Source: Propionispira arboris (lineage in GTDB: Bacteria; Bacillota; Negativicutes; Selenomonadales; Selenomonadaceae). From it: a DNA stretch of 64,000 nucleotides. A program made the translations under genes and the position numbers. Positions 26,235 to 35,465 of the stretch are shown piece by piece. Every line of letters begins with the position of its first letter. Position 1 is the stretch's first letter. The notes below the pieces were generated by a model that saw nothing but the letters and a program-made list of their open reading frames with translations, was not told where the DNA came from and made no database searches. The stretch lies in the NCBI RefSeq assembly GCF_900109225.1, contig NZ_FNZK01000015.1:1-64000 (forward strand), given 5' to 3'.

Positions 26235-27398
26235 TTATTTTGTATTGATAGACAAAGCATTTACTATATTGCATTCAATTTCACAAAATTTTTTATACCG
26301 ATAAATCGACCACATCAACATAACACAGCCATACATATATAAAATAAAAATATCCTCATAACCAACAGGGGAAAAACCAGCCATCATAAAACTGCGTAAA
26401 GGCGAGGCAATATGGGTGTAGGGAATAAAAAAAGCGATTTTTTGGATAAACCACGGCATCGCACTGGATGGCCAGGTATACCCAGAAATCATAAAAACGG
26501 GAATGACACCGGCCAAAGCTAAACGATAAAAAAGGAAAAAATCTTTTATAAAAGATGCAATAACACTGGCTAATGTAGTCATTGCAAAAATAAAACCTAA
26601 CCCAAGTAAAAACACCTGCCCCAAATCACCTTTATACGGCAAATCAAACACAAAAACCGCAATCGTTAAATGCATAATAAAGGCGAGCGAAGCAGCTATC
26701 ATAAATGGCATAATCTTACCAATTATAACCTGACTGGCTGCATAGTGCGTATACTGTTTCGCTTTATATTCCATAAAAACAGAAGCAGTCGTCGGAATAA
26801 ACATTGTCATTTGAAACGAAGTCATAAGCAGCCCAAATAAAAAAAACAACTTATAATCCAATGTTGGATTATACAATATCCGCGTTTTCATTTGTACAGG
26901 AACAATTTTAGTTTCTATATTCTTAATACCAGACTGACTACGCAACAAATTAACGGCCGTCTGCTGAGCAAACACATCAAATACATCCTGCGCTGCCGTA
27001 ATAGCCGTATTTGTCACCATTAAATTTGTCCCGTTAATTTGCACAACAATTTGAGAAGAGCGTCCATTTTTTATATCGTGCGCAAAATTTTTCGGGATTC
27101 CAATCCCAACAATTGCTTTTTTTTCATAAAGATACCGCTGCATCTCCTGTGGTGAATTCACATATTGTACAACCGAAAATCGTTCCGTATTTTCAAAGCC
27201 ATCGGTTAGTTTACTACTAAAATAGGTCTGGCTTTCATCACAAATAACCAAAGGAATCTGATCCACCGAATTTTTGCTGAATAACGTGCCAAACAATAAC
27301 AAATAGCAAAGTGGAATAACGAACATACTAAAGATCAATTTTGGTTTTTGTGTCACGAGAATTTTTAATTCACACAGGGTAATAGTCCACCAAGTCAT
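26235..27398 (-). CDS. ABC-2 type permease 2 of an ATPase-less exporter operon
   Basis: This 387-residue ABC-2 permease has an N-terminal membrane segment, a periplasmic domain (about 40-190) and C-terminal membrane segments. It is a paralogue of the gene before it, which it overlaps by four bases (ATGA). GAGGTG precedes the start. The operon runs hlyD-permease-permease and encodes no nucleotide-binding subunit. It must borrow an ATPase encoded elsewhere or work in another way. Confidence 0.88.
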   Translation of the reverse strand: MTWWTITLCELKILVTQKPKLIFSMFVIPLCYLLLFGTLFSKNSVDQIPLVICDESQTYFSSKLTDGFENTERFSVVQYVNSPQEMQRYLYEKKAIVGIGIPKNFAHDIKNGRSSQIVVQINGTNLMVTNTAITAAQDVFDVFAQQTAVNLLRSQSGIKNIETKIVPVQMKTRILYNPTLDYKLFFLFGLLMTSFQMTMFIPTTASVFMEYKAKQYTHYAASQVIIGKIMPFMIAASLAFIMHLTIAVFVFDLPYKGDLGQVFLLGLGFIFAMTTLASVIASFIKDFFLFYRLALAGVIPVFMISGYTWPSSAMPWFIQKIAFFIPYTHIASPLRSFMMAGFSPVGYEDIFILYMYGCVMLMWSIYRYKKFCEIECNIVNALSINTK

Positions 27399-28555
27399 AT
27401 TTTCACCTCTGCCTCAAGTAATACAGTTTTTATTCTTTTCTTACAAACCAAACCTGTCACGACAAAAGCGACTAGCCCAAAACAACATAAAATCAGACTA
27501 TTGTGTCCTATGTTTTCGGAAGAACCCATTAATAAAATATCACGAACCGGATCCGCAATATAATTCATCGGTAATAAATATGCATAAAATTGCGTAAAAA
27601 TATTTTTTGAAAATTCTGGCCATGAATAACCACTATATAAAAAAGCTGGCATAAAGTAAATAAATTCAATGGGATGAAACGGTACCATAACACTGGGCGC
27701 CATGGCCGAAAAAAGCATACCTATCGTAACCACAGCAAAAATAAATGAACTATATAAAATTAAAATATCAAAAAAGCTCCCGATAAACGGAATATTATAG
27801 ACAAAAACATAAAGACCAATCGCCAAAAGTGCACCTGCCAAAGATAAAATCCAATAGGCAGCTATTTTACCAAATAAAATCACTAGCAGCGAATTTTTCT
27901 TCCATAAATCAAGATTTGTATATTCTCTCACAATAGCTAAAAAAACGGCCATCATGATACCAATTTGTACACCATTTGTCACCATCCCTGGTAACATAAA
28001 GGGCAGATAGGAATTCGTTGGATTATTGAATATACGCAGCCTCATACTCACCGGAGCTACTGCATAGGCAGCTTGCCCAGGAAATTGTCCCATTGCTTCC
28101 ACTAATTTTTTACCAAGACCGCCATTATATGTAGTAATAATCTCTCTGGCAAAGGACAATGCCGAATTCGGGTACATAAGATTTTTGCCGTTGCTCGTAA
28201 CGATCACACTCGAGCCAATACCCGTTTTAATATGTTTAGCGAAATCTGAAGGAATACCAATACCAACTAAAGCATCTTCACAATCCAAAACTTTTTCATA
28301 TTCTTCCTGCGTTTCTACAACAGCCACAATGTCAAACCGCTCCGAATCCGCAAAAGCTGACACCAATGAACGACTGGCACTGCTTTGATCCTGATCTAAA
28401 ACCACCACGGGAATATATTTTAAACTTTCCGCACCATAAACATAGCCAAAAAAAGCAGCATACAAAATCGGTAAAAAAAATAAGAAAAGCACATTCTTTT
28501 TCTCTTTTAAAATAAACTGAATTTCCTTAAAAAAAATAGAAATTAACCTCATCAT
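27395..28555 (-). CDS. ABC-2 type permease 1 of an ATPase-less exporter operon
   Basis: This 386-residue ABC-2 permease has the family layout: a first membrane segment in NVLFLFFLPILYAAFFGYVYG, an extracytoplasmic domain to about residue 180, then five or six segments. The start is the ATG at 28555, placed just after the hlyD stop; the frame also contains an upstream TTG at 28564. It forms a pair with permease 2, reminiscent of YbhS/YbhR. No Walker motifs occur in either protein. Confidence 0.88.
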   Translation of the reverse strand: MMRLISIFFKEIQFILKEKKNVLFLFFLPILYAAFFGYVYGAESLKYIPVVVLDQDQSSASRSLVSAFADSERFDIVAVVETQEEYEKVLDCEDALVGIGIPSDFAKHIKTGIGSSVIVTSNGKNLMYPNSALSFAREIITTYNGGLGKKLVEAMGQFPGQAAYAVAPVSMRLRIFNNPTNSYLPFMLPGMVTNGVQIGIMMAVFLAIVREYTNLDLWKKNSLLVILFGKIAAYWILSLAGALLAIGLYVFVYNIPFIGSFFDILILYSSFIFAVVTIGMLFSAMAPSVMVPFHPIEFIYFMPAFLYSGYSWPEFSKNIFTQFYAYLLPMNYIADPVRDILLMGSSENIGHNSLILCCFGLVAFVVTGLVCKKRIKTVLLEAEVKI

Positions 28556-28560
28556 TTTTA

Positions 28561-29574
28561 TCAACCTGCTATATGAAACTGCATCCCTGGACGGAGTTTC
28601 TCTGAATTCACCTGAATTTTTACATTAAAAGTAATAATATCTTTTTGATCGCGTTCACTCGTCGCACGATATGTTGCATATTCAGACTTTTTGCTAACAT
28701 CAACAATTGTGCCATTCACGATAAGATTTGCATCCCGACCTTGCATTGAAACTGCCGTGCCAAGTTGGTATTTTGCCAAATCGGTTTCTGGTACTTTCAA
28801 ATTAATCCAATTGTCATTCGGATCTTGTATACTCACCAAGGGAATTCCTGTCGAAATCATCGCACCCACTTCAACATACTTAGCCGTGATTACACCATCA
28901 AATGGTGCTCGGATTTCTGTTTCATCAAGATTGACTTGTGTTTGATCAACAGCAGCAGCAGATTGTTCTATTTTACTGCGCAAAGATTCTTCATCCGCAA
29001 TATTTTCTTGGTGCTGCATCACATTTGCTTCGGCTTCGGCCACTGAAGCTTCGGCTTCTTGCCTGGCTGCCACAGCTACCTGATATTTCGTCTGATAACT
29101 TTTAAACGTTTGTTCCGATACAGCGTTGCCTTCTAATAATTTTGCAAACCGATCATAATCAGATTGTGCTTCATCAAGATTCGCTTCCGCCTTCGCTAAT
29201 TGAGCCTTGGCTGCATTGACAGTCGAAAGCAAAGTTTGATCTTTAATTTTCGTATTAACGGATGCCTGATTCAGTTGGGCCCGCAACGCTTTTTCACCAG
29301 CAACAGCCTGTTTGGACTCGGCTGAAATTTCACGGCTGTCCATACGAGCCAGAACTTGTCCTTTTTTTACAACATCGCCTTCTTTTACCAGCAAATCTAC
29401 AACACGTCCTGCTATTTTTGAATTTATATCAATTTCTTTGGCTTCAGCACGTCCCCACACTTCTTTCGACTGAGCCGAACTTGTAGCACAACCACTAAAA
29501 AAAGCCGACATACCGATCAATAGAATTCCTAAAAGAGCTGGATACTTTTGATACCGAATTACATGAGCTAACAT
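28561..29574 (-). CDS. HlyD-family adaptor lipoprotein of the ATPase-less exporter
   Basis: This is a 337-residue membrane fusion protein. The N-terminal hydrophobic segment ends in a lipobox-like FFSGC, so it is probably lipid-anchored. The lipoyl-like half has EIDINSKIAGRVVDLLVKEGDVVKKGQVLA, followed by a long coiled coil (about 95-215) and a second half with TEIRAPFDGVITAKYVEVG. It is the first gene of the operon and is divergent from a LysR gene about 510 bases away. Confidence 0.9.
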   Translation of the reverse strand: MLAHVIRYQKYPALLGILLIGMSAFFSGCATSSAQSKEVWGRAEAKEIDINSKIAGRVVDLLVKEGDVVKKGQVLARMDSREISAESKQAVAGEKALRAQLNQASVNTKIKDQTLLSTVNAAKAQLAKAEANLDEAQSDYDRFAKLLEGNAVSEQTFKSYQTKYQVAVAARQEAEASVAEAEANVMQHQENIADEESLRSKIEQSAAAVDQTQVNLDETEIRAPFDGVITAKYVEVGAMISTGIPLVSIQDPNDNWINLKVPETDLAKYQLGTAVSMQGRDANLIVNGTIVDVSKKSEYATYRATSERDQKDIITFNVKIQVNSEKLRPGMQFHIAG

Positions 29575-29799
29575 AATTTCCCCCTGCTAAAAACTTGTTG
29601 CAAAAACTATTTTGATCGAAGTAAAATAAAAAAGCACAGAAACCAGTCTTTTGCAAATACGATAAACTTTACAAAATTTACAGGCCACTATGCTTGATAA
29701 CTTTATTTTATTCAAAAATATTCCATGAACAAGAAAATTTTTTAACTTATCGTCTGATGCTTTATTATAGTCAAAATTTATTCATATGTATAATACAAA

Positions 29800-29844
29800 A
29801 AAGAAATCTGATTCATACAAAAAATGTATGAATCAGATTTCTTT
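29800..29844 (-). terminator. Perfect 20-pair hairpin upstream of the hlyD operon
   Basis: Bases 29800-29819 pair with 29825-29844 around five A. Read on the minus strand a T-run follows, so it would stop leftward transcription before the hlyD operon. As no gene ends here it is either a leader attenuator or the end of a small leftward RNA. Confidence 0.6.
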
Positions 29845-29921
29845 GTTTCGCAAGATAGTTTCTATAATGCCATCTTTATACTATAATAAAACAACAATCT
29901 AAATTTATAAAAAATGATGAA

Positions 29922-30070
29922 TATATAGAACGCATTAAAGAAATTACATCCAGTCTATCAGTCTGCCAGGAATGGAGTATAGGGCATCGTTTGCTTCCTA
30001 CGTAACGCCACGGAGCCCTATACCCCATTCCTGACGATTGCCATATAAAATTTTTAATGCCATATATATA
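29922..30070. repeat. MITE-like element, copy 1
   Basis: The left end TATATAGAACGCATTAAAG (29922-29940) is matched, inverted, by TTTAATGCCATATATATA (30053-30070). The interior contains a perfect-but-one 19-pair stem (29967-29985 with 30015-30033) with a 29-base loop. A related pair of ends occurs at 33824-33926. No open frame is inside, so it looks like a non-autonomous element. Confidence 0.5.
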
Positions 30071-30083
30071 GATGGAGCCGCTG

Positions 30084-30977
30084 ATGATTAATTTAAAAAA
30101 ACTATATTATTTTCTAACTGTAGCTAAAGAAGGACAAATTACCAGTGCGGCAAAAAAACTTTGTATTTCCCAACCACCACTAACCGCACAATTAAAAAAA
30201 TTTGAAGAAGAACTTGGTGTTCAATTAATAAAAAAAGTTGGACGCAATATAAAACTCACCGAAGCGGGTGAAGCCCTTTATGAAAAAGGTAATCAAATTG
30301 TAGAGCTCGTCACAAAAACACAAAAAGAAATCAAAGATATTGACAAAGGCGAGGTCGGAACCTTATCGATTGCCGCCGTTACTGCTTTAGGTGCTACATT
30401 CCTGCCCGAACAAATCCTAAATTACAGCCAAAAATATCCTAAAATTTCTTTTCGTATCTATGATGCTGATAACCATATGATTACAAATCTCCTGACAAAC
30501 GGTGTAATTGAAATCGGCATTGTTTTATGCCCGGTTGATACAACAATCTATGATTCAATTCCCCTGCCAACACAGTTGATGGTCGCTGCCATGCATCCAA
30601 AATGGAACCAGCATCCCTCGCAAAACTCCGTTACCTTGAAAGAATTGAGTGATAAACCATTGATTTTACATCGTTCAAGTGAACGCATCCGAGCTTATTA
30701 TGAAGACAATAATCTAAATCCGAATATCATTTGTCTGCATAATGATATTCGTTCCATGATAGCCTTGAGCAACACCGGACTCGGTATTGCCATCATCCCA
30801 AAAACCAGCGCCTTGTTGAATCAAAATAAAAATTTAATCTATAAAGAGGTTTCCGAACCAATACTCCCCTTATATGCCAATATCATTTGGAGCCGCAATC
30901 GTTATTTATCAAATATCGCAAAAAACTTTTTAGAAATGCTGCAAAATTCACCAATGCCACTTGCAAGTAAAAAATAA
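30084..30977 (+). CDS. LysR-family transcriptional regulator
   Basis: This 297-residue LysR regulator has an N-terminal winged helix (LKKLYYFLTVAKEGQITSAAKKLCISQPPLTAQLKKFEEELG) and a C-terminal co-inducer domain from about residue 90. The ATG at 30084 has GGAG six bases upstream; an earlier ATG at 30072 lies within that site's leader. It is divergent from the ATPase-less exporter operon, its most likely target, but the 500 bases between include a repeat element, so the link is tentative. Confidence 0.9.
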   Translation: MINLKKLYYFLTVAKEGQITSAAKKLCISQPPLTAQLKKFEEELGVQLIKKVGRNIKLTEAGEALYEKGNQIVELVTKTQKEIKDIDKGEVGTLSIAAVTALGATFLPEQILNYSQKYPKISFRIYDADNHMITNLLTNGVIEIGIVLCPVDTTIYDSIPLPTQLMVAAMHPKWNQHPSQNSVTLKELSDKPLILHRSSERIRAYYEDNNLNPNIICLHNDIRSMIALSNTGLGIAIIPKTSALLNQNKNLIYKEVSEPILPLYANIIWSRNRYLSNIAKNFLEMLQNSPMPLASKK

Positions 30978-31004
30978 ATAGTGTGAAAGAAAAAACAATC
31001 CGGA

Positions 31005-31913
31005 TTACTGACCCATAAGCTGATCATAAATATAGCCTTCCCGAACCCCGGAATCACTGTAGATAATCTTTTCACTGCCAAAATATTGCGCTAAAACAGA
31101 AGCGATAATGATCCCGGGAATGATCGTATGAATTCGTTCTGGTACCGTTTTCATTAAAATAACAGCTTCTTCCGAAGGCATTGGTTTACTACGGGTAAAA
31201 CGCCACACAATATCGGCCAAGGTTTCGGTCGGAATTTCGACATTTTTACGATTTATTTGAAAAAGTTGGTTATATAAAATAACGGCCCCTTTAAATGTAC
31301 CACCAATACCACATATATTGAGATGACTTACATTTTTAAAAGCATCTGCACTCGTAATTATTTGCCTCACTTCCTGCATCATTTGCTCTGCTTCAGTTGG
31401 ACTCGGCAAAAAATCAACGACATATTTAGTATGCAGGTACAAAGATCCAATCGGTAAACTTATTTTTTTATAAATTTTATGATCAGAATAAGCCACTATT
31501 TCCGTACTAGCACCACCAATATCAATCAATAGTCCAGCTGATTCCGTGCTATCATGCGTTGCTCCAATAAAGTCAAGTCTTGCCTCTTCATCCCCGGACA
31601 ATACCCGCAAAGCAATACCAGTTCGCTGAATGATTTCCTCTACAGCCAATTTACTATTTTTTACATTTCGCAAGGCAGCTGTCGTAAAAGCTGTAATGTC
31701 CGTAATCTGAAAACTATCCAGAAAATACTTAAACTCTTGTAATATTTCACAAGTTTTTTCAATTCCTTCTTGCTTCATCATGCCATCTTTGATATAAGCT
31801 GCAAGTCCCACTGTATGTTTCTTTTTCATGAGCAACTCTATTTCGCCTGGCCCAATATCATAAACCGCCAATCGAATCGTATTTGAACCTATATCGATCA
31901 TTGCATGAATCAA
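31005..31913 (-). CDS. Ppx/GppA phosphatase family protein
   Basis: This 302-residue protein matches the two-lobed actin-like core of exopolyphosphatase/pppGpp phosphatase: MIDIGSNTIRLAVYD in the first lobe, and GLLIDIGGASTEIVAYSD and ICGIGGTFKGAV in the second. It is of the short type, lacking the C-terminal HD-like domains of E. coli Ppx. The start is probably the TTG at 31913 behind GGAGG; an internal ATG at 31901 is the alternative. Polyphosphate or guanosine pentaphosphate is the likely substrate. Confidence 0.9.
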   Translation of the reverse strand: MIHAMIDIGSNTIRLAVYDIGPGEIELLMKKKHTVGLAAYIKDGMMKQEGIEKTCEILQEFKYFLDSFQITDITAFTTAALRNVKNSKLAVEEIIQRTGIALRVLSGDEEARLDFIGATHDSTESAGLLIDIGGASTEIVAYSDHKIYKKISLPIGSLYLHTKYVVDFLPSPTEAEQMMQEVRQIITSADAFKNVSHLNICGIGGTFKGAVILYNQLFQINRKNVEIPTETLADIVWRFTRSKPMPSEEAVILMKTVPERIHTIIPGIIIASVLAQYFGSEKIIYSDSGVREGYIYDQLMGQ

Positions 31914-31997
31914 AATTGCCGCCTCCTATAAAATTTACATCTTTACATTCATTTTAATCGAAAAATAGACATCCGTAAATTGAAAAATTATAAAAAA

Positions 31998-32041
31998 GCA
32001 GTTGCACTCAGTTCAAAGAATTGAGTGCAACTGCTTTTTTT
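31998..32041. terminator. Terminator of the chemoreceptor gene
   Basis: AGCAGTTGCACTCA pairs with TGAGTGCAACTGCT across an 11-base loop, with T-runs on both strands. On the minus strand it follows the chemoreceptor stop. Confidence 0.85.
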
Positions 32042-32044
32042 AAA

Positions 32045-33787
32045 TCAAATTCGGAATTTTTGTGTTTCATTTTGTAAAATTTGTGCAATGGAAGCTAATT
32101 CTTCACTCGATGAAGACACTTCTTGCATTGCGGCCGATTGTTCTTCAACCGAAGCAGATACCGTCTGCGATTCAGCAGCTACACTTTGGCTGGCCGCATC
32201 AATTTTCTGCGTTGCCGAAACAATACTGCGTTCACTAATGGCAATTTCTTTTATTTTACCTGATATTTCACGAATTTCCAGAGTTACGACATTCATCAAA
32301 CTTGTTATATTCTTAAATGTATTTCCAGCATTTATAACACGTTCCGCACCGGATTGTACTTCTGTTGTACCACGATTCATAACAGTAACCGCATTTTCCG
32401 TTTCATTTTGTACTTCATTGATCAAAGCAGCAATATGTTTCGCCGATTTCTGTGATTCTTCTGCCAGTTTTCTAACCTCATCCGCAACTACAGCAAAACC
32501 GCGCCCCATTTCACCAGCTCGAGCAGCTTCAATCGCTGCATTTAACGCAAGTAGATTGGTTTGTTCGGCAATACCTGACATAACACCAATGATCTGCCCA
32601 ATTTCACGGGAACGTTCACCCAGTTTTTGTACGACTTGAGCCGAATGATTTACTGTGCTTTCAATATGATGCATTTGTTCAACTGCATTTTCAATCTCCA
32701 CATTACCCTCTGCAGCCGTATTTTCCGCTTTTTCTGTATGTTCGAGCATAACATCGGAGTTTTCGGATACTTCATTGATATTTTTGGAAATTTCTTCAAC
32801 GATCCCTTTTGTATATTCTACAGATTGCGCCTGATCAGTGCTCGCCATAGCTACGTTATTAATAGAAGAAGCAATTTGAGTACTCACCATTGCTGATTGT
32901 TCAGCACTAGACGAGAGTTGTTCCGATGAAGAAGCAACCTGTTCAGCATTCTCTTGAATATTGCGAATTAATTTGTTGAGCGAAGTAATTGTAATATTAT
33001 AGGAAGCTGCTAATTGCCCAAACTCATCAGACGAAAAAACCACGGCATGATCAGCCAGATTCCCCCCGGCAACCTCTTTGGATATTCGCAATAATTCCTT
33101 TACCGAACGCTGAATATTCTTATTGATCAAGTATCCAATTACTAAAATAAACAGAATTCCAAAGAAAAGAACGATCGTTTGAATTACGTCCGTTTTTTTA
33201 TAAAGCGATTTTGATTCTGCATTCAAAGTATCTGCCTTGTTCACATCCACGTCAACTAAGGCATCAATTTTCCCCTGCATTTCAAGATACGCCTCGCTTA
33301 GTTTCCCATTGGCCAAAGTAATGCTTTCCATTTTTTTCCCATCTTGATCTAATTTAAACAATTGTTCATTCAATGTAAAGTACGTTGCCATGTCTTTATG
33401 AATCTGATCGACCAGTTGTTGTTGCTCTACCGCATCCACTGGATTATTTTTCCCCAGATATTCAATATTTTTCATATAACGCTCACTGCTTTTATCAATT
33501 GCAGTTTTCGCTTCGTCCATCGCCTTTTTTGCTTTGTCACGGTCCGCTTTATCATCTGCATAAATAAATTTATATGTATTGATGCGAATTCGGCCAAATG
33601 CTTCATTAATCATATGTGAATCATCCATCATTTTCATCCAGGTATCGGTAATCTCATCCGACTTATGCGCTACAGTTGTGACTGCATACATACCATACAC
33701 ACCTAAAAATAAAGTAACGGCAAAAATACAAGCAAACGATACACGTAATTTTGTTTCAATACTTAAATTATTTAGTTTTTCAAACAT
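32045..33787 (-). CDS. Methyl-accepting chemotaxis protein
   Basis: This is a 580-residue chemoreceptor. A first membrane segment (about 12-32) and a second (about 185-207) flank a four-helix-bundle sensor domain. A HAMP segment (about 208-260) and a cytoplasmic signalling coiled coil follow, with the conserved hairpin tip [41 protein letters not shown]. No C-terminal CheR-tethering pentapeptide is seen. No other chemotaxis gene is in the window. The ligand is unknown. Confidence 0.93.
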   Translation of the reverse strand: MFEKLNNLSIETKLRVSFACIFAVTLFLGVYGMYAVTTVAHKSDEITDTWMKMMDDSHMINEAFGRIRINTYKFIYADDKADRDKAKKAMDEAKTAIDKSSERYMKNIEYLGKNNPVDAVEQQQLVDQIHKDMATYFTLNEQLFKLDQDGKKMESITLANGKLSEAYLEMQGKIDALVDVDVNKADTLNAESKSLYKKTDVIQTIVLFFGILFILVIGYLINKNIQRSVKELLRISKEVAGGNLADHAVVFSSDEFGQLAASYNITITSLNKLIRNIQENAEQVASSSEQLSSSAEQSAMVSTQIASSINNVAMASTDQAQSVEYTKGIVEEISKNINEVSENSDVMLEHTEKAENTAAEGNVEIENAVEQMHHIESTVNHSAQVVQKLGERSREIGQIIGVMSGIAEQTNLLALNAAIEAARAGEMGRGFAVVADEVRKLAEESQKSAKHIAALINEVQNETENAVTVMNRGTTEVQSGAERVINAGNTFKNITSLMNVVTLEIREISGKIKEIAISERSIVSATQKIDAASQSVAAESQTVSASVEEQSAAMQEVSSSSEELASIAQILQNETQKFRI

Positions 33788-33823
33788 ATTTGATCCTCCT
33801 AACTTTTGATATCACTGCCAAAG

Positions 33824-33926
33824 TATATAGAACGTATTAAAGATTTTTTATGGCAATTATTGGGTAAGAAACTATAAAAGAGAGCAGCGTTAACGGAAAA
33901 ATAGAAATACTTTAATGCGTTATATA
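33824..33926. repeat. MITE-like element, copy 2
   Basis: The left end TATATAGAACGTATTAAAG (33824-33842) is matched inverted by CTTTAATGCGTTATATA (33910-33926). The left end continues with TATGGCAAT, which also occurs inside the inverted right end of copy 1. It lies in the 315-base gap between the chemoreceptor and ppiB, which otherwise holds only promoter-like AT-rich sequence and the ppiB terminator. Confidence 0.45.
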
Positions 33927-34045
33927 ATTTGATTATGTAATTTTTGGTAATGAAATCATAAATAAATAGTAACAACAATAGAACTATTAGTCAATATTTT
34001 TTAAGTATATAGTCCTATAGGTGTATTATTGGAAATTATAGGTAA

Positions 34046-34083
34046 AAAACGGCAACTGCCTAAATAATAAGCAGCTGCCGTTT
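34046..34083 (-). terminator. Terminator of ppiB
   Basis: ACGGCAACTGC pairs with GCAGCTGCCGT (one mismatch); on the minus strand six T follow. Confidence 0.75.
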
Positions 34084-34102
34084 ATATAGATACTATATTG
34101 AG

Positions 34103-34534
34103 TTAATCTTCAACAACCGTAACATTTTCCATAAGGTCACCTTGTTCGATAAGGTCCATAATATCATACCCATCGATAATTTGACCAAATACAGTATGAA
34201 CACCATCTAAATGCGGTTGCGGTTCTAAAACTAAGAAAAATTGACTACCACCGGTATCTTTACCACGATGAGCCATCGATAATGCACCACGATTATGTTT
34301 GTGCGGATTACCTTCCGTTTCACATTTAATACTATAGCCAGGACCACCCGTACCATTACCACTTGGATCGCCGCCCTGCACAACAAAGTCTGGAATTACG
34401 CGATGAAATTTCAAACCATTATAAAACCCTTCCTGAATGAGTTTAACAAAATTAGCTACTGTTCCCGGTGCTTCTTTGTCAAAAAGCTCAATCGTTATTT
34501 TACCATTTTTTGTTTCAATAATTGCTTTTTTCAT
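34103..34534 (-). CDS. ppiB: Peptidyl-prolyl cis-trans isomerase, cyclophilin type
   Basis: This small cytoplasmic cyclophilin of 143 residues has the [25 protein letters not shown] core, [34 protein letters not shown] and no signal peptide. The catalytic arginine is in FHRVI. It catalyses proline isomerisation in protein folding. It is transcribed singly. Confidence 0.93.
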   Translation of the reverse strand: MKKAIIETKNGKITIELFDKEAPGTVANFVKLIQEGFYNGLKFHRVIPDFVVQGGDPSGNGTGGPGYSIKCETEGNPHKHNRGALSMAHRGKDTGGSQFFLVLEPQPHLDGVHTVFGQIIDGYDIMDLIEQGDLMENVTVVED

Positions 34535-34596
34535 AAACTTAAAAACCTCACTTAAAAAAATACTAATTTTATTATACTATAGATAATCCTATAGAA

Positions 34597-35364
34597 TCAA
34601 TTTTTCAACAAATCCCATAATTGTTTACCAATCAAAATAGTGGTCATTAAAATAAATAACGGTTTAACATAAGCAACACCTTTCGATAATGCCATTTTTG
34701 TGCCAAAATATGCACCTAAAATCATTGCAATCCCCATCGGTATTGCATAGACATAATTGACCAGACCCAAATACATAAATAATAAAGCCGCTGCCAAATT
34801 ACTGGAAAAATTCAAAGCCCGTGCATTGGCTGCTGAACAGATAAAATCAAAACCAATACATAAAAAAGCAAAGAGGAGAAAAGAACCCGTTCCTGGTCCA
34901 AAAAATCCATCATAAAACCCGAATACCAGAGCAATCATTGCACTAAAATACATTTTTTTCTTCGTCATCCCGGCATATGTTGATTTTTCTCCCCAATCTG
35001 TACGAAAAAGACTATAAACGGTTACAGCAATCAACATCACAACCACAAGCGGCCGCAAAAAATCAGGTGGAATTTCCCTTACCACGAATACGCCCAGCAA
35101 AGAACCAATAAACGATAAAGGAAATAAGTATTTTATAATTTTAAAATCCACTTTACCGGAACGCATAAATGAAATCACACTCGTCAAAGCTCCTAAAAAT
35201 GCAGCTGCCTTATTCGTTCCTAGTGCCACAACAGGCGGAAGACCTGTAAGCATAATTGCCGGAAGCGAAATCAGACCGCCCCCTCCTACAACCGAATCAA
35301 TAAATGAAGCTAAAAAACCAGCTCCCATCAAAAAACATATCATCTCTAAACTAATTTCATCCAT
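34597..35364 (-). CDS. TSUP family permease (TauE/SafE type)
   Basis: This 255-residue protein has seven or eight membrane segments and the two family repeats: SFIDSVVGGGGLISLPAIMLTGLPP near the N-terminus and FYDGFFGPGTGSFLLFAF in the middle. Such proteins export or import sulfite, sulfoacetate or related organic anions. No sulfur-metabolism gene is adjacent, so the substrate is open. GGGAG precedes the ATG. Confidence 0.9.
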   Translation of the reverse strand: MDEISLEMICFLMGAGFLASFIDSVVGGGGLISLPAIMLTGLPPVVALGTNKAAAFLGALTSVISFMRSGKVDFKIIKYLFPLSFIGSLLGVFVVREIPPDFLRPLVVVMLIAVTVYSLFRTDWGEKSTYAGMTKKKMYFSAMIALVFGFYDGFFGPGTGSFLLFAFLCIGFDFICSAANARALNFSSNLAAALLFMYLGLVNYVYAIPMGIAMILGAYFGTKMALSKGVAYVKPLFILMTTILIGKQLWDLLKN

Positions 35365-35465
35365 TTCAGTTCTCCCATCTATACTTACACGATATAATCA
35401 TAAATACATATGTAAGTATATAATGTTATGAAATGACAGGCAAATTTTTTTAGAATGATTTACTT

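Noticed and set aside
32025-32639. 204-codon plus-strand frame opposite the chemoreceptor
   Set aside because: It is antisense to the conserved signalling domain, rich in Ser/Ala/Thr as expected for a shadow frame.
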